DNA of 64,000 nucleotides from Microbacterium sp. LWH11-1.2 (GCF_038397745.1 NZ_CP151636.1:3100001-3164000); one strand, 5' to 3'; positions 53,678-64,000 are shown, numbered from the stretch's first letter. Numbers and translations: made by a program. Notes: generated by a model not told the origin, from the sequence alone.

Positions 53678-54748
53678 ATGATCCCCTTCGAGAACGCACC
53701 CCCGACGACGCCGGAAGAGCTCCCGGAGTGGTGGAAGCAGACGCTCATCGTGCTCGGCGACGTCGGCATGAAGGCGCTTACCGTCGCGCTCATCCTCGTC
53801 AGCTGCATCGTGATCGGGCTGATCCTGCGCGTCGTCATCCGTCGCGTGGTGCATCGCATCGTCGACACCGCCAAGAACAAGGCGGCCGTCGACGACACGC
53901 AGGCGCTCGAGCGCTCGCCGCTGTCGGACATGCGACTCGTGCAGCGCACGCGCACGCTCGGGACGATCCTGCAGAACATCGTGAACGTGATGCTCGTCGT
54001 GATCGCGCTCGTCCTCGTCGTCAGCGCCCTCTCCCCCGGCCTCCTCGGCTCTCTGACGCTGCTCACGGCCGCTGTCGGCGCGGGTCTCGGCTTCGGCGCG
54101 CAGAACATCGTCAAGGACGTGCTCAACGGCATCTTCATCGTCGCAGAGGACCAGATCGGCATCGGGGATGTCGTCGACCTCGGCCTCGCGAGCGGCGTGG
54201 TCGAGTACGTCAGCGTGCGCATCACCCAGGTCCGCGACGTGAACGGGACCCTCTGGTACGTGCGCAACGGCGAAGTGACCCGCATCGGCAACATGTCGCA
54301 GGGCTGGGCGCGGGCGATCATCGATCTCGGCGTACCGGCGGATTCCGACCTGGAACAGGTCGAGCACACGATGCTGGAGACCGCGCAGGGGCTCGCCAAG
54401 GATCCCAAGTGGCGCACCCGCATCATCGAGAAGCCCGAGCTCTGGGGCCTCGAGTCGATCGGCGGTGACGCGCTCGTCGTGCGCATCGTGATCAAGGCGC
54501 GGGCCAACGCGAAGGACGACGTCGCGCAGGAGCTCCGCCGTCGCCTTCGCGCTGCGCTGGCCGAGAAGGAGATCGCGGTGCCGAGCATGGTCGAGGTCGC
54601 CCCGACGGGACTCGACGGAGCGCGTCGCGTCCGCGGAGCGAATCCGCCCCGGACCCGCCCCAACGCCGTGACCGGAGTCCCGGTCATCCCGGATCGCGGG
54701 ATCTGGCGGCGGAAGAAGCCGACCGACGACGGGAGCCCCCAGAAGTGA
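53678..54748 (+). CDS. Small-conductance mechanosensitive channel (MscS family)
   Basis: About 356 residues: membrane helices near 28-50, 105-125 and the pore-lining segment [19 protein letters not shown], then the MscS beta and C-terminal domains, ending in a basic tail. Releases osmolytes under membrane tension. Start uncertain among ATG 53678, ATG 53675 and GTG 53672; GGAG spacing favours 53678. Its stop is followed immediately by the haemoglobin gene. Confidence 0.9.
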   Translation: MIPFENAPPTTPEELPEWWKQTLIVLGDVGMKALTVALILVSCIVIGLILRVVIRRVVHRIVDTAKNKAAVDDTQALERSPLSDMRLVQRTRTLGTILQNIVNVMLVVIALVLVVSALSPGLLGSLTLLTAAVGAGLGFGAQNIVKDVLNGIFIVAEDQIGIGDVVDLGLASGVVEYVSVRITQVRDVNGTLWYVRNGEVTRIGNMSQGWARAIIDLGVPADSDLEQVEHTMLETAQGLAKDPKWRTRIIEKPELWGLESIGGDALVVRIVIKARANAKDDVAQELRRRLRAALAEKEIAVPSMVEVAPTGLDGARRVRGANPPRTRPNAVTGVPVIPDRGIWRRKKPTDDGSPQK

Positions 54749-55194
54749 TGTTCTACGACGAGGTCGGCGGACACGAGACGTTCGCGAAGATCGTCTCGGT
54801 GTTCTACCGCGAGGTGGCACTCGATCCCGTGCTCAAGCCGATGTACCCCGAGGAGGATCTCGGGCCCGCCGAGCAGCGGCTGCTGATGTTCCTCGAGCAG
54901 TATTGGGGCGGCCCGACGACCTATGGCGAGACGCGAGGGCACCCACGCCTGCGCATGCGGCACATGCCGTTCCACGTGGATCCCGACGCGCGGGATCGTT
55001 GGCTCCGTCACATGCGGACCGCCGTGGACGAGGCGCAGTTGTCGCCCCTGCACGAATCCACGCTCTGGGACTACCTGGAGCGGGCCGCCTATGCCATGGT
55101 GAACACACTCGAGCCGTCGGGGATCGGCACCGCCACGGGCGGGCGTCCCACGCTCGAGACCCGATCACGTCAGGAATCAACGGAGAACTCATGA
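54748..55194 (+). CDS. Group II truncated haemoglobin (TrHbO-like)
   Basis: 148 residues of the 2-on-2 globin fold: [28 protein letters not shown], proximal His in RMRHMPFHV and the conserved Trp in RDRWLRHM. Binds oxygen and handles NO or peroxide. It starts within the mscS stop and its own stop overlaps the flavoprotein ATG (ATGA), so three genes are coupled. Confidence 0.93.
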   Translation: MFYDEVGGHETFAKIVSVFYREVALDPVLKPMYPEEDLGPAEQRLLMFLEQYWGGPTTYGETRGHPRLRMRHMPFHVDPDARDRWLRHMRTAVDEAQLSPLHESTLWDYLERAAYAMVNTLEPSGIGTATGGRPTLETRSRQESTENS

Positions 55195-56849
55195 CGAAGA
55201 CGCCCCTGTCCACTGATGTCCTGGTGATCGGATGGGGGCTGTCCGGGCTGGTCGCCGCCGCCGAGGCCCTCGCGGCCGGGCACCGCGTGATCCTGATCGA
55301 CCAGGAGCCGCGGACGAATCTCGGCGGACAGGCGTGGTGGTCCTTCGGCGGGCTCTTCTTCATCGACTCGCCGGAGCAGCGGCGGCTGGGCATCAAGGAC
55401 TCGCTCGAGCTCGCGACGCAGGACTGGTTCGGCAACGCGGGCTTCGATCGCCCGGAGGACGAATGGCCGAGGCGTTGGGCGGAGGCCTATCTGCAGTTCG
55501 CGGCCGGCGAGAAGCGCGCCTGGCTGCGCGAGCGCGGGGTCGGGTTCTTCCCCGTCGTCGGCTGGGCGGAACGAGGAGGCTACGGGGCCCTCGGGCCGGG
55601 CAACTCGGTTCCGCGCTTCCACATCACATGGGGAACCGGGCCGGGGGTCGTCGCGCCGTTCGCCGCCGCGATCGAACAGGGAGAGCGCGAGGGGCATCTC
55701 ACGGTGCTCCCGCGCCATCGCGTGGCCGAGCTGATCGTCACCGACGGGGTCGTCACAGGTGCACGGGGTGAGGTGCTGGCGACGAGCGGCGCGCGTCGCG
55801 GCGCCGAGTCCTCGCGCGAGGTCATCGGCGCTTTCGAGATCTCTGCCGGCGCCACGATCGTCTCGTCCGGCGGCATCGGAGGGAACCACGACCTCGTGCG
55901 GGCCGCGTGGCCCTCGCGCCTGGGCACGCCACCCGAGCACATGCTCACCGGGGTTCCGGCGTACGTAGACGGCTCGATGCAGGCCGTCAGCGAGGCCGCC
56001 GGCGCCCGCCTGATCAACGGCGACCGGATGTGGCACTACGTTGAGGGCATCACGAACTGGGATCCGGTCTGGCCGTCGCATGGCATCCGGATCCTCCCCG
56101 GCCCGTCCTCCCTCTGGCTCGATGCGACCGGCAAGCGGCTTCCGGTGCCGCTTTTCCCCGGGTTCGACACGCTCGGCACCCTCGCGCATCTGCGCACGAC
56201 CGGTCACGACCACTCCTGGTTCGTGACCTCACGGAGCATCGTCGAGAAGGAGTTCGCGCTCTCGGGCAGCGAGCAGAATCCGGATCTCACCGGCAAGGAC
56301 GTCGGTCTGCTGCTCAAGTCCCGTCTCGCGAAGGGTCCGACCGGTCCCGTCCAGGCGTTCCTCGACGAAGGCGAGGACTTCATCGTCGAGGGCGATCTCG
56401 AATCCCTGCTCGAGCAGATGCAGCGGCATCCGGGCGGCGAGGCTCTCGACATCGACGCGGTCCGCCGCGAGGTCGTCGCCCGCGACCTCGAGATGGACAA
56501 CGACTTCACCAAGGACGCGCAGATCGGCATGCTGCGCTCGATGCGCAGCTACCGCGGTGACAAGCTGATCCGCACCGCGGCGCCGCATCGCCTGCAGGAT
56601 CCGGCGGCCGGTCCCCTCATCGCGGTCAAACTGCATGTGCTCACGCGGAAGTCGCTGGGTGGCATCAACACCGATCTCGACGGGCGGGCGCTCGATGCTT
56701 CAGGAGTCCCCATCCCCGGACTGTACGCGGCCGGAGAGGCCAGCGGCTTCGGGGGCGGCGGGGTCCACGGGTACCGCGCGCTGGAGGGAACCTTCCTCGG
56801 CGGATGCCTGTTCTCCGGTCGCCAGGCGGGACGCGCCGCCTCTCGCTGA
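55191..56849 (+). CDS. FAD-dependent dehydrogenase/fumarate reductase-type flavoprotein
   Basis: 552 residues. FAD dinucleotide motif [16 protein letters not shown] at the N-terminus, and the C-terminal [24 protein letters not shown]. Resembles ketosteroid 1-dehydrogenase and fumarate-reductase-like flavoproteins annotated as FAD-binding dehydrogenase in actinobacteria; substrate unknown. Four-base overlap with the truncated haemoglobin gene suggests linked redox function. Confidence 0.88.
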   Translation: MTKTPLSTDVLVIGWGLSGLVAAAEALAAGHRVILIDQEPRTNLGGQAWWSFGGLFFIDSPEQRRLGIKDSLELATQDWFGNAGFDRPEDEWPRRWAEAYLQFAAGEKRAWLRERGVGFFPVVGWAERGGYGALGPGNSVPRFHITWGTGPGVVAPFAAAIEQGEREGHLTVLPRHRVAELIVTDGVVTGARGEVLATSGARRGAESSREVIGAFEISAGATIVSSGGIGGNHDLVRAAWPSRLGTPPEHMLTGVPAYVDGSMQAVSEAAGARLINGDRMWHYVEGITNWDPVWPSHGIRILPGPSSLWLDATGKRLPVPLFPGFDTLGTLAHLRTTGHDHSWFVTSRSIVEKEFALSGSEQNPDLTGKDVGLLLKSRLAKGPTGPVQAFLDEGEDFIVEGDLESLLEQMQRHPGGEALDIDAVRREVVARDLEMDNDFTKDAQIGMLRSMRSYRGDKLIRTAAPHRLQDPAAGPLIAVKLHVLTRKSLGGINTDLDGRALDASGVPIPGLYAAGEASGFGGGGVHGYRALEGTFLGGCLFSGRQAGRAASR

Positions 56850-56896
56850 AGTACTTCCGGCCCGTGAACGGTCGGGAAGAACGTCGGAGGGCGGCT

Positions 56897-57562
56897 CTAG
56901 CCGGCGCTGCCCGTATCGCGGACGGCGGTCAGACCGGATGCGACCGGTCCGCGAGCGAGCACGTGCCCGCGCCGGAACGCCAGGCGGGTCCACCGTCCCG
57001 ACTGCATCACGGGCACGTCCTCCTCGCCCGAGATGAAGCCCAGGGCGTCTGCGGCGAAGGCGATCCCGCGGGGCAGGCCGCCGAGATCCTCGTCGGGTTC
57101 GCCCCAGATCGCGGCCCGCAGCGCACGGACGGCCTCCTCGCCCGAGCCCGGTGTCGCGCCACGCGCGACGGCGGAGATGCCCCACTGCGCGCGTTGAGCG
57201 ATCATCGACGCCGGCAGCGTCGCCGCCGGCGTCCAGTCCCCGCGCGGCGGTGCCACCCCGGCCCACGCGGGCGAAAGCCCGGTCTCCGGGAGCGTCAGCT
57301 GCAGGGGATCATCGGTCGCGGCGAGCTGATCGACCACGATGTCGCATTCGAGCTCGGGGTCGGCGTGCACGATGCGCATCGCGAGGACGGTCGGCGTGCT
57401 GTCGAAGAGCCCGTGCGGAGCCAGAGCCGCCGTGGTCAGCGCGAGGACTCCCCTCGACGCCTGCAGCCGCACACCGTCGTCGGTGATCCTCGTCGCCCGC
57501 CCCACGAACGTGAGGACGTCCTTCGCAGTGTCGGGGTCGGCGAGGAGAAGCTGATGCGGCAC
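56897..57562 (-). CDS. Conserved hypothetical protein
   Basis: 221 residues, no membrane segment, signal peptide or metal motif. Contains ITDDGVRLQASRGVLALTTAAL, RAAIWGEPDEDLGGLPRGIAFAADALGF and a C-terminal FRRGHVLARGPVASGL. It is well-formed GC-rich coding sequence, divergent from the thioesterase II gene with a 50-base gap. I do not recognise a family with confidence. Confidence 0.8.
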   Translation of the reverse strand: MPHQLLLADPDTAKDVLTFVGRATRITDDGVRLQASRGVLALTTAALAPHGLFDSTPTVLAMRIVHADPELECDIVVDQLAATDDPLQLTLPETGLSPAWAGVAPPRGDWTPAATLPASMIAQRAQWGISAVARGATPGSGEEAVRALRAAIWGEPDEDLGGLPRGIAFAADALGFISGEEDVPVMQSGRWTRLAFRRGHVLARGPVASGLTAVRDTGSAG

Positions 57563-57612
57563 GAGCTCTAAACTACCAACGGACCGGTGCCCGCGGTCGC
57601 GGAGAGGAAAGA

Positions 57613-58497
57613 ATGAGCCCCGAAGACCACGCCGCCCAGACGGTCGAGCGACTGCTCGATGTCCTCGATCTCGAGGTGACGCAGGCGCGAACCACCGAGG
57701 ACATCTTCACCGGAGCATCTCATCCGATGCCGACCGGCCGGATCTACGGCGGGCAGGTGCTGGCACAGAGCCTCATCGCCGCCGAGCGCACCCTCCCCGA
57801 GGACCGCGCCGTCCACTCGATGCACGGCTACTTCCTTCGGCCGGGGGACGCGAGCCAGGGCATCACGATCGCGGTCGACCGCATTCACGACGGAAGGTCG
57901 TTCTCGACGCGGCGCTCCCAGGCCTATCAGAACGGCGTGCCGATCTTCTCGATGATCGCGTCCTTTCAAGATGCCGATCCGGGTGTCGAGCATGCGGAGC
58001 CGATGCCGGAGGATGTGCCGGCGCCCGAGGATCTCTCGCCGGACGAGGACCGCGTGGCGGGGCTCCCCGGCGGGACAGCACGGATGCTGAGCGAACGAGC
58101 CGCAGATATCCGCCATGTCGACTCGCCCCTCTATCTGCCGAGCGACGATCCGCATGTGGCCAGGCAGGCGGTGTGGATGCGCATGCGCGCACCGCTCCCC
58201 GACGATCAGCGGCTGCACCGCGCCGCGCTCGCTTACCTGAGCGACATGACGATCCAGGAGTCGATCCTGCGGGCGCACGGTGTGTACTGGGCGATGCCGG
58301 GACTCAAGGTCGCGAGCCTCGACCACGCGATGTGGTGGCACCGCCCGGCACGGGTGGACGAGTGGCTCCTGTACGTGCAGGAGTCGCCGAACGCACGGGG
58401 CGGTCGAGGACTCGCCACCGGACGGATCTACTCCGGCGAGGGCGGTCTCGTCGCCAGCGTCGCGCAGGAGATCATGATCCGCGTCCCCGCCGACTAG
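57613..58497 (+). CDS. tesB: Acyl-CoA thioesterase II (TesB type)
   Basis: 294 residues: two tandem hot-dog domains with GRIYGGQVLAQSLIAAERTL, HSMHGYFLRPGD and a second-domain ASLDHAMWWHRP. Cleaves medium/long acyl-CoA. GAGAGGAAAG upstream of the ATG. Its last four bases overlap the convergent HNH gene. A second, shorter thioesterase lies at 58898-59374. Confidence 0.93.
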   Translation: MSPEDHAAQTVERLLDVLDLEVTQARTTEDIFTGASHPMPTGRIYGGQVLAQSLIAAERTLPEDRAVHSMHGYFLRPGDASQGITIAVDRIHDGRSFSTRRSQAYQNGVPIFSMIASFQDADPGVEHAEPMPEDVPAPEDLSPDEDRVAGLPGGTARMLSERAADIRHVDSPLYLPSDDPHVARQAVWMRMRAPLPDDQRLHRAALAYLSDMTIQESILRAHGVYWAMPGLKVASLDHAMWWHRPARVDEWLLYVQESPNARGGRGLATGRIYSGEGGLVASVAQEIMIRVPAD

Positions 58498-58862
58498 TCC
58501 GCGTTGAGCGTGGGCAGGATCTCGGCGTAGCGGACGAGGAAGGCGCGCTCGTCGAGCCTCTTGCGGCGCAGCCACCCGGTGACCTCGCTGTTGCTCTTGC
58601 TCGCGTTGCAGGACGCGCAGGCGGGGACGACGTTCTCGAGCGTGTAGCGTCCGCCCCGCGAGATCGGCATGATGCAGTCGCGCTGGAGCCCGTCACCCTG
58701 GGCTCCGCAGTACGCGCACCCGCCCCAGGCCGCAACGAGATCGGCCCACTGCGACGCGGTGAGGTCGTTGGTCACCTTGTCGAGCCGGCGCTGTCGTCGC
58801 TTCGCGTAGCGGGCACGCGCGGCCGCTGACGTGGTGGCGGGGAATCGTCGGCGTGAGGGCAC
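58494..58862 (-). CDS. HNH endonuclease-family protein
   Basis: 122 residues: N-terminal basic segment (RARYAKRRQRRLDKV), zinc pair CAYC, the HNH region in RDCIMPISRGGRYTLENVVPAC and second pair CASCNASKSN. The first His of HNH reads Cys-Ile-Met in this segment (DCIMP for the usual DHxxP), so catalytic competence is open. Chromosomal HNH proteins of this kind are common and of unknown function. GTG start. Confidence 0.82.
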   Translation of the reverse strand: MPSRRRFPATTSAAARARYAKRRQRRLDKVTNDLTASQWADLVAAWGGCAYCGAQGDGLQRDCIMPISRGGRYTLENVVPACASCNASKSNSEVTGWLRRKRLDERAFLVRYAEILPTLNAD

Positions 58863-58897
58863 ACGACGACGGTACCGCGCCGGCGGGCGGAATCCGG

Positions 58898-59373
58898 TCA
58901 GCGGTGCGCGTACTCGATCGACGAGCCCACGTAGGGCTCCCAGGCGTCGCGCATCTCCTGCGTCAGGCGAGTCGGACGACCGCTCGCGGCGTCCACCAGG
59001 ACGATCACGGCCGTCGAGCGGGCATAGATCGTCCGCGGCTGAGCCTCAGGGTCGTTGTGCACCTCGTAGCAGACCTCGATGCTCGAGCCGCCGAGCTTTC
59101 CGAACCACATCTGCACCTCGAGCGGGCGACGCTGATACGGCACCGGAGCGAGGTACTCGATCTCCTGCCGGGCGATGAGGGTGAGGATCCCCTCCTCGAT
59201 GCCGGAGTCGAGGACAGCCGTCTGCGGCGCCTCCTCCCCCGGTCCCGCACGCCAGAAGGCCCGGACCCGCGCCTCCTCGAGCAGCTTGAGCATCGAGGTG
59301 TTGTTGACGTGGTTGAAGGCATCCAGATCACCCCAGCGCAGGTGGATCGGGATGTGCAGGCGAGGCGATGACA

Positions 59374-59374
<1 letters not shown>
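58898..59374 (-). CDS. 4HBT hot-dog acyl-CoA thioesterase
   Basis: 158 residues with the 4-hydroxybenzoyl-CoA-thioesterase pattern WGDLDAFNHVNNTSMLKLLEEARVRAF, the active Asp in GDLDAFNHV. Short-chain or aromatic acyl-CoA hydrolase. ATG overlaps the ettA stop by one base (TGATG), so it is coupled to ettA, an order frequent in actinobacteria. Confidence 0.92.
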
Positions 59375-61053
<1,679 letters not shown>

Positions 61054-61116
61054 CGAAAACCGCTCCTTCTGTTGGCGTCGAAGATCGACACTCCAGCCTA
61101 CCGGCCCGTGGCTGTG

Positions 61117-61614
61117 TCACCAGTCGATCGGGCGAGTCGTGCCGACGAGGCAGCGCCCTTCCGCCAGCTGAGGCATCACGGCCGTGACGACCTGCCCCGT
61201 CGACGGACCGACCTGCCCGATCAGGCATTCGTCATCGCCCCAGCGCACCGAGAACTGCAGGCTCTCCGCCGTGTTGCCGACCGTCGTGAGGTCTTGCGTG
61301 ACCTGCATCGCTGCGCGGTCGAACCCGGCGGCGATGAGAGCGTCGATGTACGCGCGACCCGACCCCTGCTGATCCGTAGTCCAGATGCTCTCCGAGACAC
61401 GCGTGAACACGGGGAGGTTGTCCTCGGCGGTGCCGTCTGGCACCAGCACCGGATCTGGCGCCGCCTCGGAGTCCGGTGCGGGCGAAGTCTCGGCGGTTGG
61501 CGACGCGACCGGCTCGGCACCGGGCCCGCAGGCGGAGAGGACGAACAGCCCGGCAACGAGAGCCAGGGCGGAGGCGGCCTTCAACGGCGCCGCAGAGACC
61601 GGTCGACGAAGCAC
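61117..61614 (-). CDS. Small secreted lipoprotein, conserved in Microbacteriaceae
   Basis: 165 residues: lipobox LFVLSAC, then a Pro/Ala/Ser-rich linker, then a compact domain with FTRVSESIWTTDQQGSGRAY and CLIGQVG...GRCLVG; two cysteines may pair. Domain of unknown function (DUF6993-type, from memory). Likely tethered outside the membrane. Confidence 0.8.
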   Translation of the reverse strand: MLRRPVSAAPLKAASALALVAGLFVLSACGPGAEPVASPTAETSPAPDSEAAPDPVLVPDGTAEDNLPVFTRVSESIWTTDQQGSGRAYIDALIAAGFDRAAMQVTQDLTTVGNTAESLQFSVRWGDDECLIGQVGPSTGQVVTAVMPQLAEGRCLVGTTRPIDW

Positions 61615-61686
61615 GTGCTGAGTCTACGGGCAGCGACCGTGATGACCGCGCCGCCGACCGGTCCCGATCCTCTCCCTTCGTCGCGC

Positions 61687-62226
61687 TCAGTGCGAGGCGA
61701 CGCGATCAGCCGTGGCGCCTGCCGGCACCTCTGCCCACGAGATGTCCAGATCGGGCAGTTCTCGGTCGCCGTCGGGCTCGTCGGTTGCGCCGGGGTCGGT
61801 GTCGACTCGCTGATCGGCAGCCGTCGGTCCTTCCGCGGCCCCGTGCACGCCGGCATCCGTCGGCGTCGCTCGGCTGCGGGCGAGGAACGCGCTGGTCCCC
61901 CACCGCAGATCGTGCCCGATCGCGTCGGCGATGATGTCGACGCTGGTGCCCTGCTTGCCATTGCTCTCCCAGCTGCGGATCCGGAGCCGACCCGTGACGA
62001 TGACGCTGTCTCCGGTTCGCAGCGACGCCTTGGAGTGCTCGCCCAGCTGCCGGAATGCGGCGACCGAGAACCAGTTGGTCTCCGAATCGACCCATGCCTG
62101 GGTCACGGTGTCGAACCGACGGTGCGTGCTGGCGAGTCGGAAGTTCGTGACCGGAGCCCCTCCTGTCGTCTGTCCCTGCGTCGGATCGGTGGCGACCCTT
62201 CCGATGATGGTGACGGTGTCGATCAT
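61687..62226 (-). CDS. Single-stranded DNA-binding protein (SSB, secondary type)
   Basis: 179 residues. OB-fold with DTVTIIGRVATDPTQGQTTGGAPV, ETNWFSVAAFRQLGEHSKASLRTGDSVIV and WESNGKQGTSVDIIADAIG. The C-terminus ends GATADRVASH and lacks the acidic DDDIPF-type tip, so this is likely an SsbB-like paralogue. Divergent from the damage-type promoter at 62387-62412, 160 bases away. Confidence 0.9.
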   Translation of the reverse strand: MIDTVTIIGRVATDPTQGQTTGGAPVTNFRLASTHRRFDTVTQAWVDSETNWFSVAAFRQLGEHSKASLRTGDSVIVTGRLRIRSWESNGKQGTSVDIIADAIGHDLRWGTSAFLARSRATPTDAGVHGAAEGPTAADQRVDTDPGATDEPDGDRELPDLDISWAEVPAGATADRVASH

Positions 62227-62386
62227 TCTCAGTCCTCTCGATGACCGGGTCCAACGCCCGGATCGCACCAGCGTGCGGCATCCCGCTGCGCCCCGAACTC
62301 GCAGAAGACGGGATCGGTGGACACTCCGCGCCAGATTCGGTGTGTGCAGGACTGCTTTCGGAGCCCCTGTCGGCGACGGCGACCGA

Positions 62387-62409
62387 ATGTCGGTGGTCGG
62401 TCATATGTT
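62387..62409 (+). promoter_or_regulatory. Candidate PafBC-dependent (RecA-NDp type) promoter
   Basis: ATGTCGGTG, eight bases, then TATGTT: 8 of 9 matches to TTGTCRGTG with exact N8 spacing and a TAnnnT -10. It lies 20 bases upstream of the ATG at 62430 and overlaps the LexA box. Confidence 0.65.
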
Positions 62410-62412
62410 CGA
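62397..62412 (+). promoter_or_regulatory. LexA (SOS) box
   Basis: TCGGTCATATGTTCGA matches the actinobacterial box TCGAACATATGTTCGA at 14 of 16 positions, the right half being perfect. It covers the -10 of the RecA-NDp-like promoter, as expected for repression. Confidence 0.7.
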
Positions 62413-62429
62413 ATCAGAAAGGAGTTCCG

Positions 62430-62699
62430 ATGTCCGACAGCTTGACCACCTATCTGCCCGAGGTTCCCTAAGCGACGCCTCGGCTCTCCTCCGCGCGCGA
62501 ACACCTGGTCCGGGCGGCCGATCATCTGTGGCGCGTTCAGGACCGCACGGAGCGCGTCCTCGGCCATCTGCGGATCGTCGCCGACCCACTGGGACTTCGC
62601 TACCGCGCCGAGCGTCTTCACCTCGCGACCGGCACGTTCCGCATCGTCGGCGAGTTCTGGCGGGCCGACGACGCCGTCGCCGCGCTGCGCTACTCCTGA
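62430..62699 (+). pseudogene. Damage-controlled small gene interrupted by an in-frame TAA
   Basis: From the ATG (AAAGGAG upstream) the frame encodes MSDSLTTYLPEVP, then TAA at 62469-62471, then continues in the same frame without another stop for 75 codons to TGA at 62697-62699. The second part, with HLVRAADHLWRVQDRTERVL and GTFRIVGEFWRADDAV, has clear GC-rich third positions and no ATG, GTG or TTG start. An intact gene would give 89 residues. It looks like a small actinobacterial SOS-type protein of unknown role, disabled by a nonsense change or a base error. Confidence 0.78.
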
Positions 62700-62759
62700 G
62701 CGTGTAGCGGCAAGACTGTGCGTGCTCCTCGGCGGGTCACGCGCATGGGGAAAGCCGAG

Positions 62760-62831
62760 TGCCCCCGGCAGGATTCGAACCTGCGACCGGCGGATTAGAA
62801 GGCCGCTGCTCTTCCTCTGAGCTACGAAGGC
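62760..62831 (-). tRNA. tRNA-Arg(TCT)
   Basis: Minus-strand acceptor arms GCCTTCG/CGGGGGC pair with two G-U wobbles, T-arm GCAGG-TTCGAAT-CCTGC, anticodon loop CTTCTAA gives anticodon TCT. CCA is not encoded. Confidence 0.95.
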
Positions 62832-62889
62832 GTGCTTACAGCGTACCGCGCCCGGTCGCCGATGTCGGGCCCGTCGATAGTATGGCGGC

Positions 62890-63516
62890 ATGGTATCTGC
62901 GTCCGAGAACGATCGTCTCGTATGGATCGACTGCGAGATGACGGGACTCGATCTGGCGGTCGACGAACTCGTCGAGATCGCCGTCGTCATCACCGATTTC
63001 GAGCTCCGTCCCATCGATCCGGGGTTCCAGGTGGTGATCCGCCCGAGTGATGCGGCCCTCGCGAACATGAACGACTTCGTCACCAAGATGCATGAGACAT
63101 CGGGGCTGATCGAGGAGATCCCGCACGGCGTCACCCTGGAAGAGGCGGAAGCCCAGACGCTCGCCTACATCCGACGATTCGTCCCGCTCGAGCGCAAGGC
63201 TCCCCTCGCGGGCAACACGATCGGCACCGACCGCATGTTCCTCGCGAAGTACATGCCACAGGTCGATCAGTGGCTGCACTACCGGAACGTCGACGTCTCG
63301 AGTATCAAAGAGCTGTCCCGTCGCTGGTACCCGCGGGTGTTCTTCCAGGCTCCGTCCAAGGACGGCGGCCACCGTGCCCTCGCCGACATCCTCGAGTCGA
63401 TCCGCGAGCTGCGCTACTACCGCGAGGCCGTCTTCGTCGCGGAGCCGGGACCGTCCAGCGACGACGCGCGCGACATCGCGACGCGCACCGTGTCGGAGTT
63501 CACCTCGAACATGTAA
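62890..63516 (+). CDS. orn: Oligoribonuclease
   Basis: 208 residues. DEDDh exonuclease: IDCEMTGLD (D14, E16), AGNTIGTDRMFLAKYMP, and the late His/Asp in DGGHRALADILESI. Degrades 2-5 nt RNA to mononucleotides, also pGpG. TAGTAT about 12 bases upstream of the ATG is a probable -10 and implies a very short leader. Confidence 0.96.
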   Translation: MVSASENDRLVWIDCEMTGLDLAVDELVEIAVVITDFELRPIDPGFQVVIRPSDAALANMNDFVTKMHETSGLIEEIPHGVTLEEAEAQTLAYIRRFVPLERKAPLAGNTIGTDRMFLAKYMPQVDQWLHYRNVDVSSIKELSRRWYPRVFFQAPSKDGGHRALADILESIRELRYYREAVFVAEPGPSSDDARDIATRTVSEFTSNM

Positions 63517-63552
63517 TAGACTCATCTGGTTGCCCGCTCCGGTGGGCACATG

Positions 63553-63628
63553 GTGGGTATAGCTCAGCTGGTAGAGCGCTGGCTTGTGGTGCCGGATGTC
63601 GCGGGTTCGAGTCCCGTTACTCACCCCA
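63553..63628 (+). tRNA. tRNA-His(GTG)
   Basis: Acceptor GTGGGTA/TACTCAC (one G-U), preceded by G at 63552 facing C73, the tRNA-His hallmark. Anticodon loop CTTGTGGT gives GTG. Bases 63626-63628 encode CCA. Confidence 0.95.
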
Positions 63629-63630
63629 GT

Positions 63631-63665
63631 GAAGAGGCCCGAATCGTATTGATTCGGGCCTCTTC
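63631..63665. terminator. Terminator after tRNA-His
   Basis: Perfect 15-base arms GAAGAGGCCCGAATC and GATTCGGGCCTCTTC around GTATT, two bases past the tRNA. Confidence 0.9.
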
Positions 63666-63706
63666 TGCGTCTCAGGGGCATGCCCGCCGGGCTCTAGACT
63701 GACGGG

Positions 63707-64000
63707 GTGTCACTCGCGGTCTGGTTCTCCCTTCTCACGGCCTCGGTGGTCATCAGCTTCACGCCCGGGGCAGGCGCGATCAACACGATGTCGAACGCAC
63801 TCAACCAGGGGTGGCGCCGCTCGATCTGGGGCATCGTCGGACAGCAGATCGCCCTCATCGTCCACGTCGCCATCGTCGCCGCAGGCGTCGGGCTCCTGGT
63901 GTCGCGCTCCGAGTTCCTCTTCAACGCGATCCGCTACGCGGGCGCCGCGTATCTCGTCTTCCTCGGCATCCGCCTCATCCTGACGAAACCCGATGTCGTG
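63707..64000 (+). CDS. LysE/RhtB-family amino-acid exporter (C-terminus beyond window)
   Basis: 98 codons visible from a GTG: LLTASVVISFTPGAGAINTMSNAL and GWRRSIWGIVGQQIAL are the LysE-family N-terminal signature, followed by hydrophobic helices ending FLGIRLILTKPDV. Exports amino acids or other small metabolites. The rest lies past the window. Confidence 0.9.
   Translation, partial: MSLAVWFSLLTASVVISFTPGAGAINTMSNALNQGWRRSIWGIVGQQIALIVHVAIVAAGVGLLVSRSEFLFNAIRYAGAAYLVFLGIRLILTKPDVV

Noticed and set aside
62855..62889. RecA-NDp-like ATGTCGGGC before orn
   Set aside because: Spacer to TAGTAT is seven, not eight, and three of nine upstream bases differ.

Overview
The window reads as ordinary chromosome of a high-GC actinobacterium, most likely Microbacteriaceae and probably Microbacterium or a close relative. 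Supporting signs are the strongly GC-rich third codon positions, RbpA, the pafBC-tatAC-helY block, a coproporphyrin-type ferrochelatase with a C-terminal Fe-S cysteine cluster, an actinobacterial RpiB active site, and a small protein of a family I associate with Microbacteriaceae. All intact genes look like one genomic background except one more AT-rich stretch at about 25.6-28.4 kb.

Layout. 1-4.1 kb: minus-strand serine hydrolase (cut by the window edge) and an araC-voc-uvrA-like operon. 4.2-8.5 kb: HdeD-like membrane protein, SDR enzyme, nfeD-SPFH-GDPD operon, rbpA. 8.5-18.3 kb: one long minus-strand block, HAD - trmI - FKBP lipoprotein - pafB - pafC - tatA - tatC - helY - lnt; it resembles an actinobacterial proteasome locus lacking the Pup/proteasome genes. 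18.3-25.6 kb: PAC2 protein, uppP, M20 peptidase, tRNA-Leu, VIT-family transporter, DEAD/DEAH helicase, SGNH hydrolase. 25.6-28.4 kb: an orphan OLD-family ATPase/TOPRIM nuclease gene frameshifted by a perfect 28-bp tandem duplication. 28.4-30.8 kb: TrmH-type methyltransferase, Sir2 deacylase, histidine phosphatase. 30.8-41.5 kb: branched-chain (leucine-type) catabolism with two regulators, a TetR gene beside the carboxylase operon and an Lrp-type gene beside the bkd operon, each next to clear palindromic operators. 41.5-64 kb: housekeeping and accessory genes (exonuclease, AraC regulator, carbonic anhydrase, Dps, amidohydrolase, PaiB-like protein, Nei, RpiB, ferrochelatase, PepN, MscS, truncated haemoglobin, flavoprotein, thioesterases, HNH, EttA, SSB, Orn, LysE) and tRNAs Met/Ile2, Arg and His.

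A thread through the window is DNA-damage control. It encodes PafB and PafC, the activator of the LexA-independent mycobacterial damage response, and carries two sites resembling the PafBC-dependent RecA-NDp promoter. One lies before a DEAD/DEAH helicase that would then be leaderless. The other is overlapped by a near-consensus LexA box in front of an 89-codon gene interrupted by an in-frame TAA. The most unusual features are the duplication-frameshifted OLD nuclease, this doubly damage-controlled broken small gene, and the proteasome-locus footprint.
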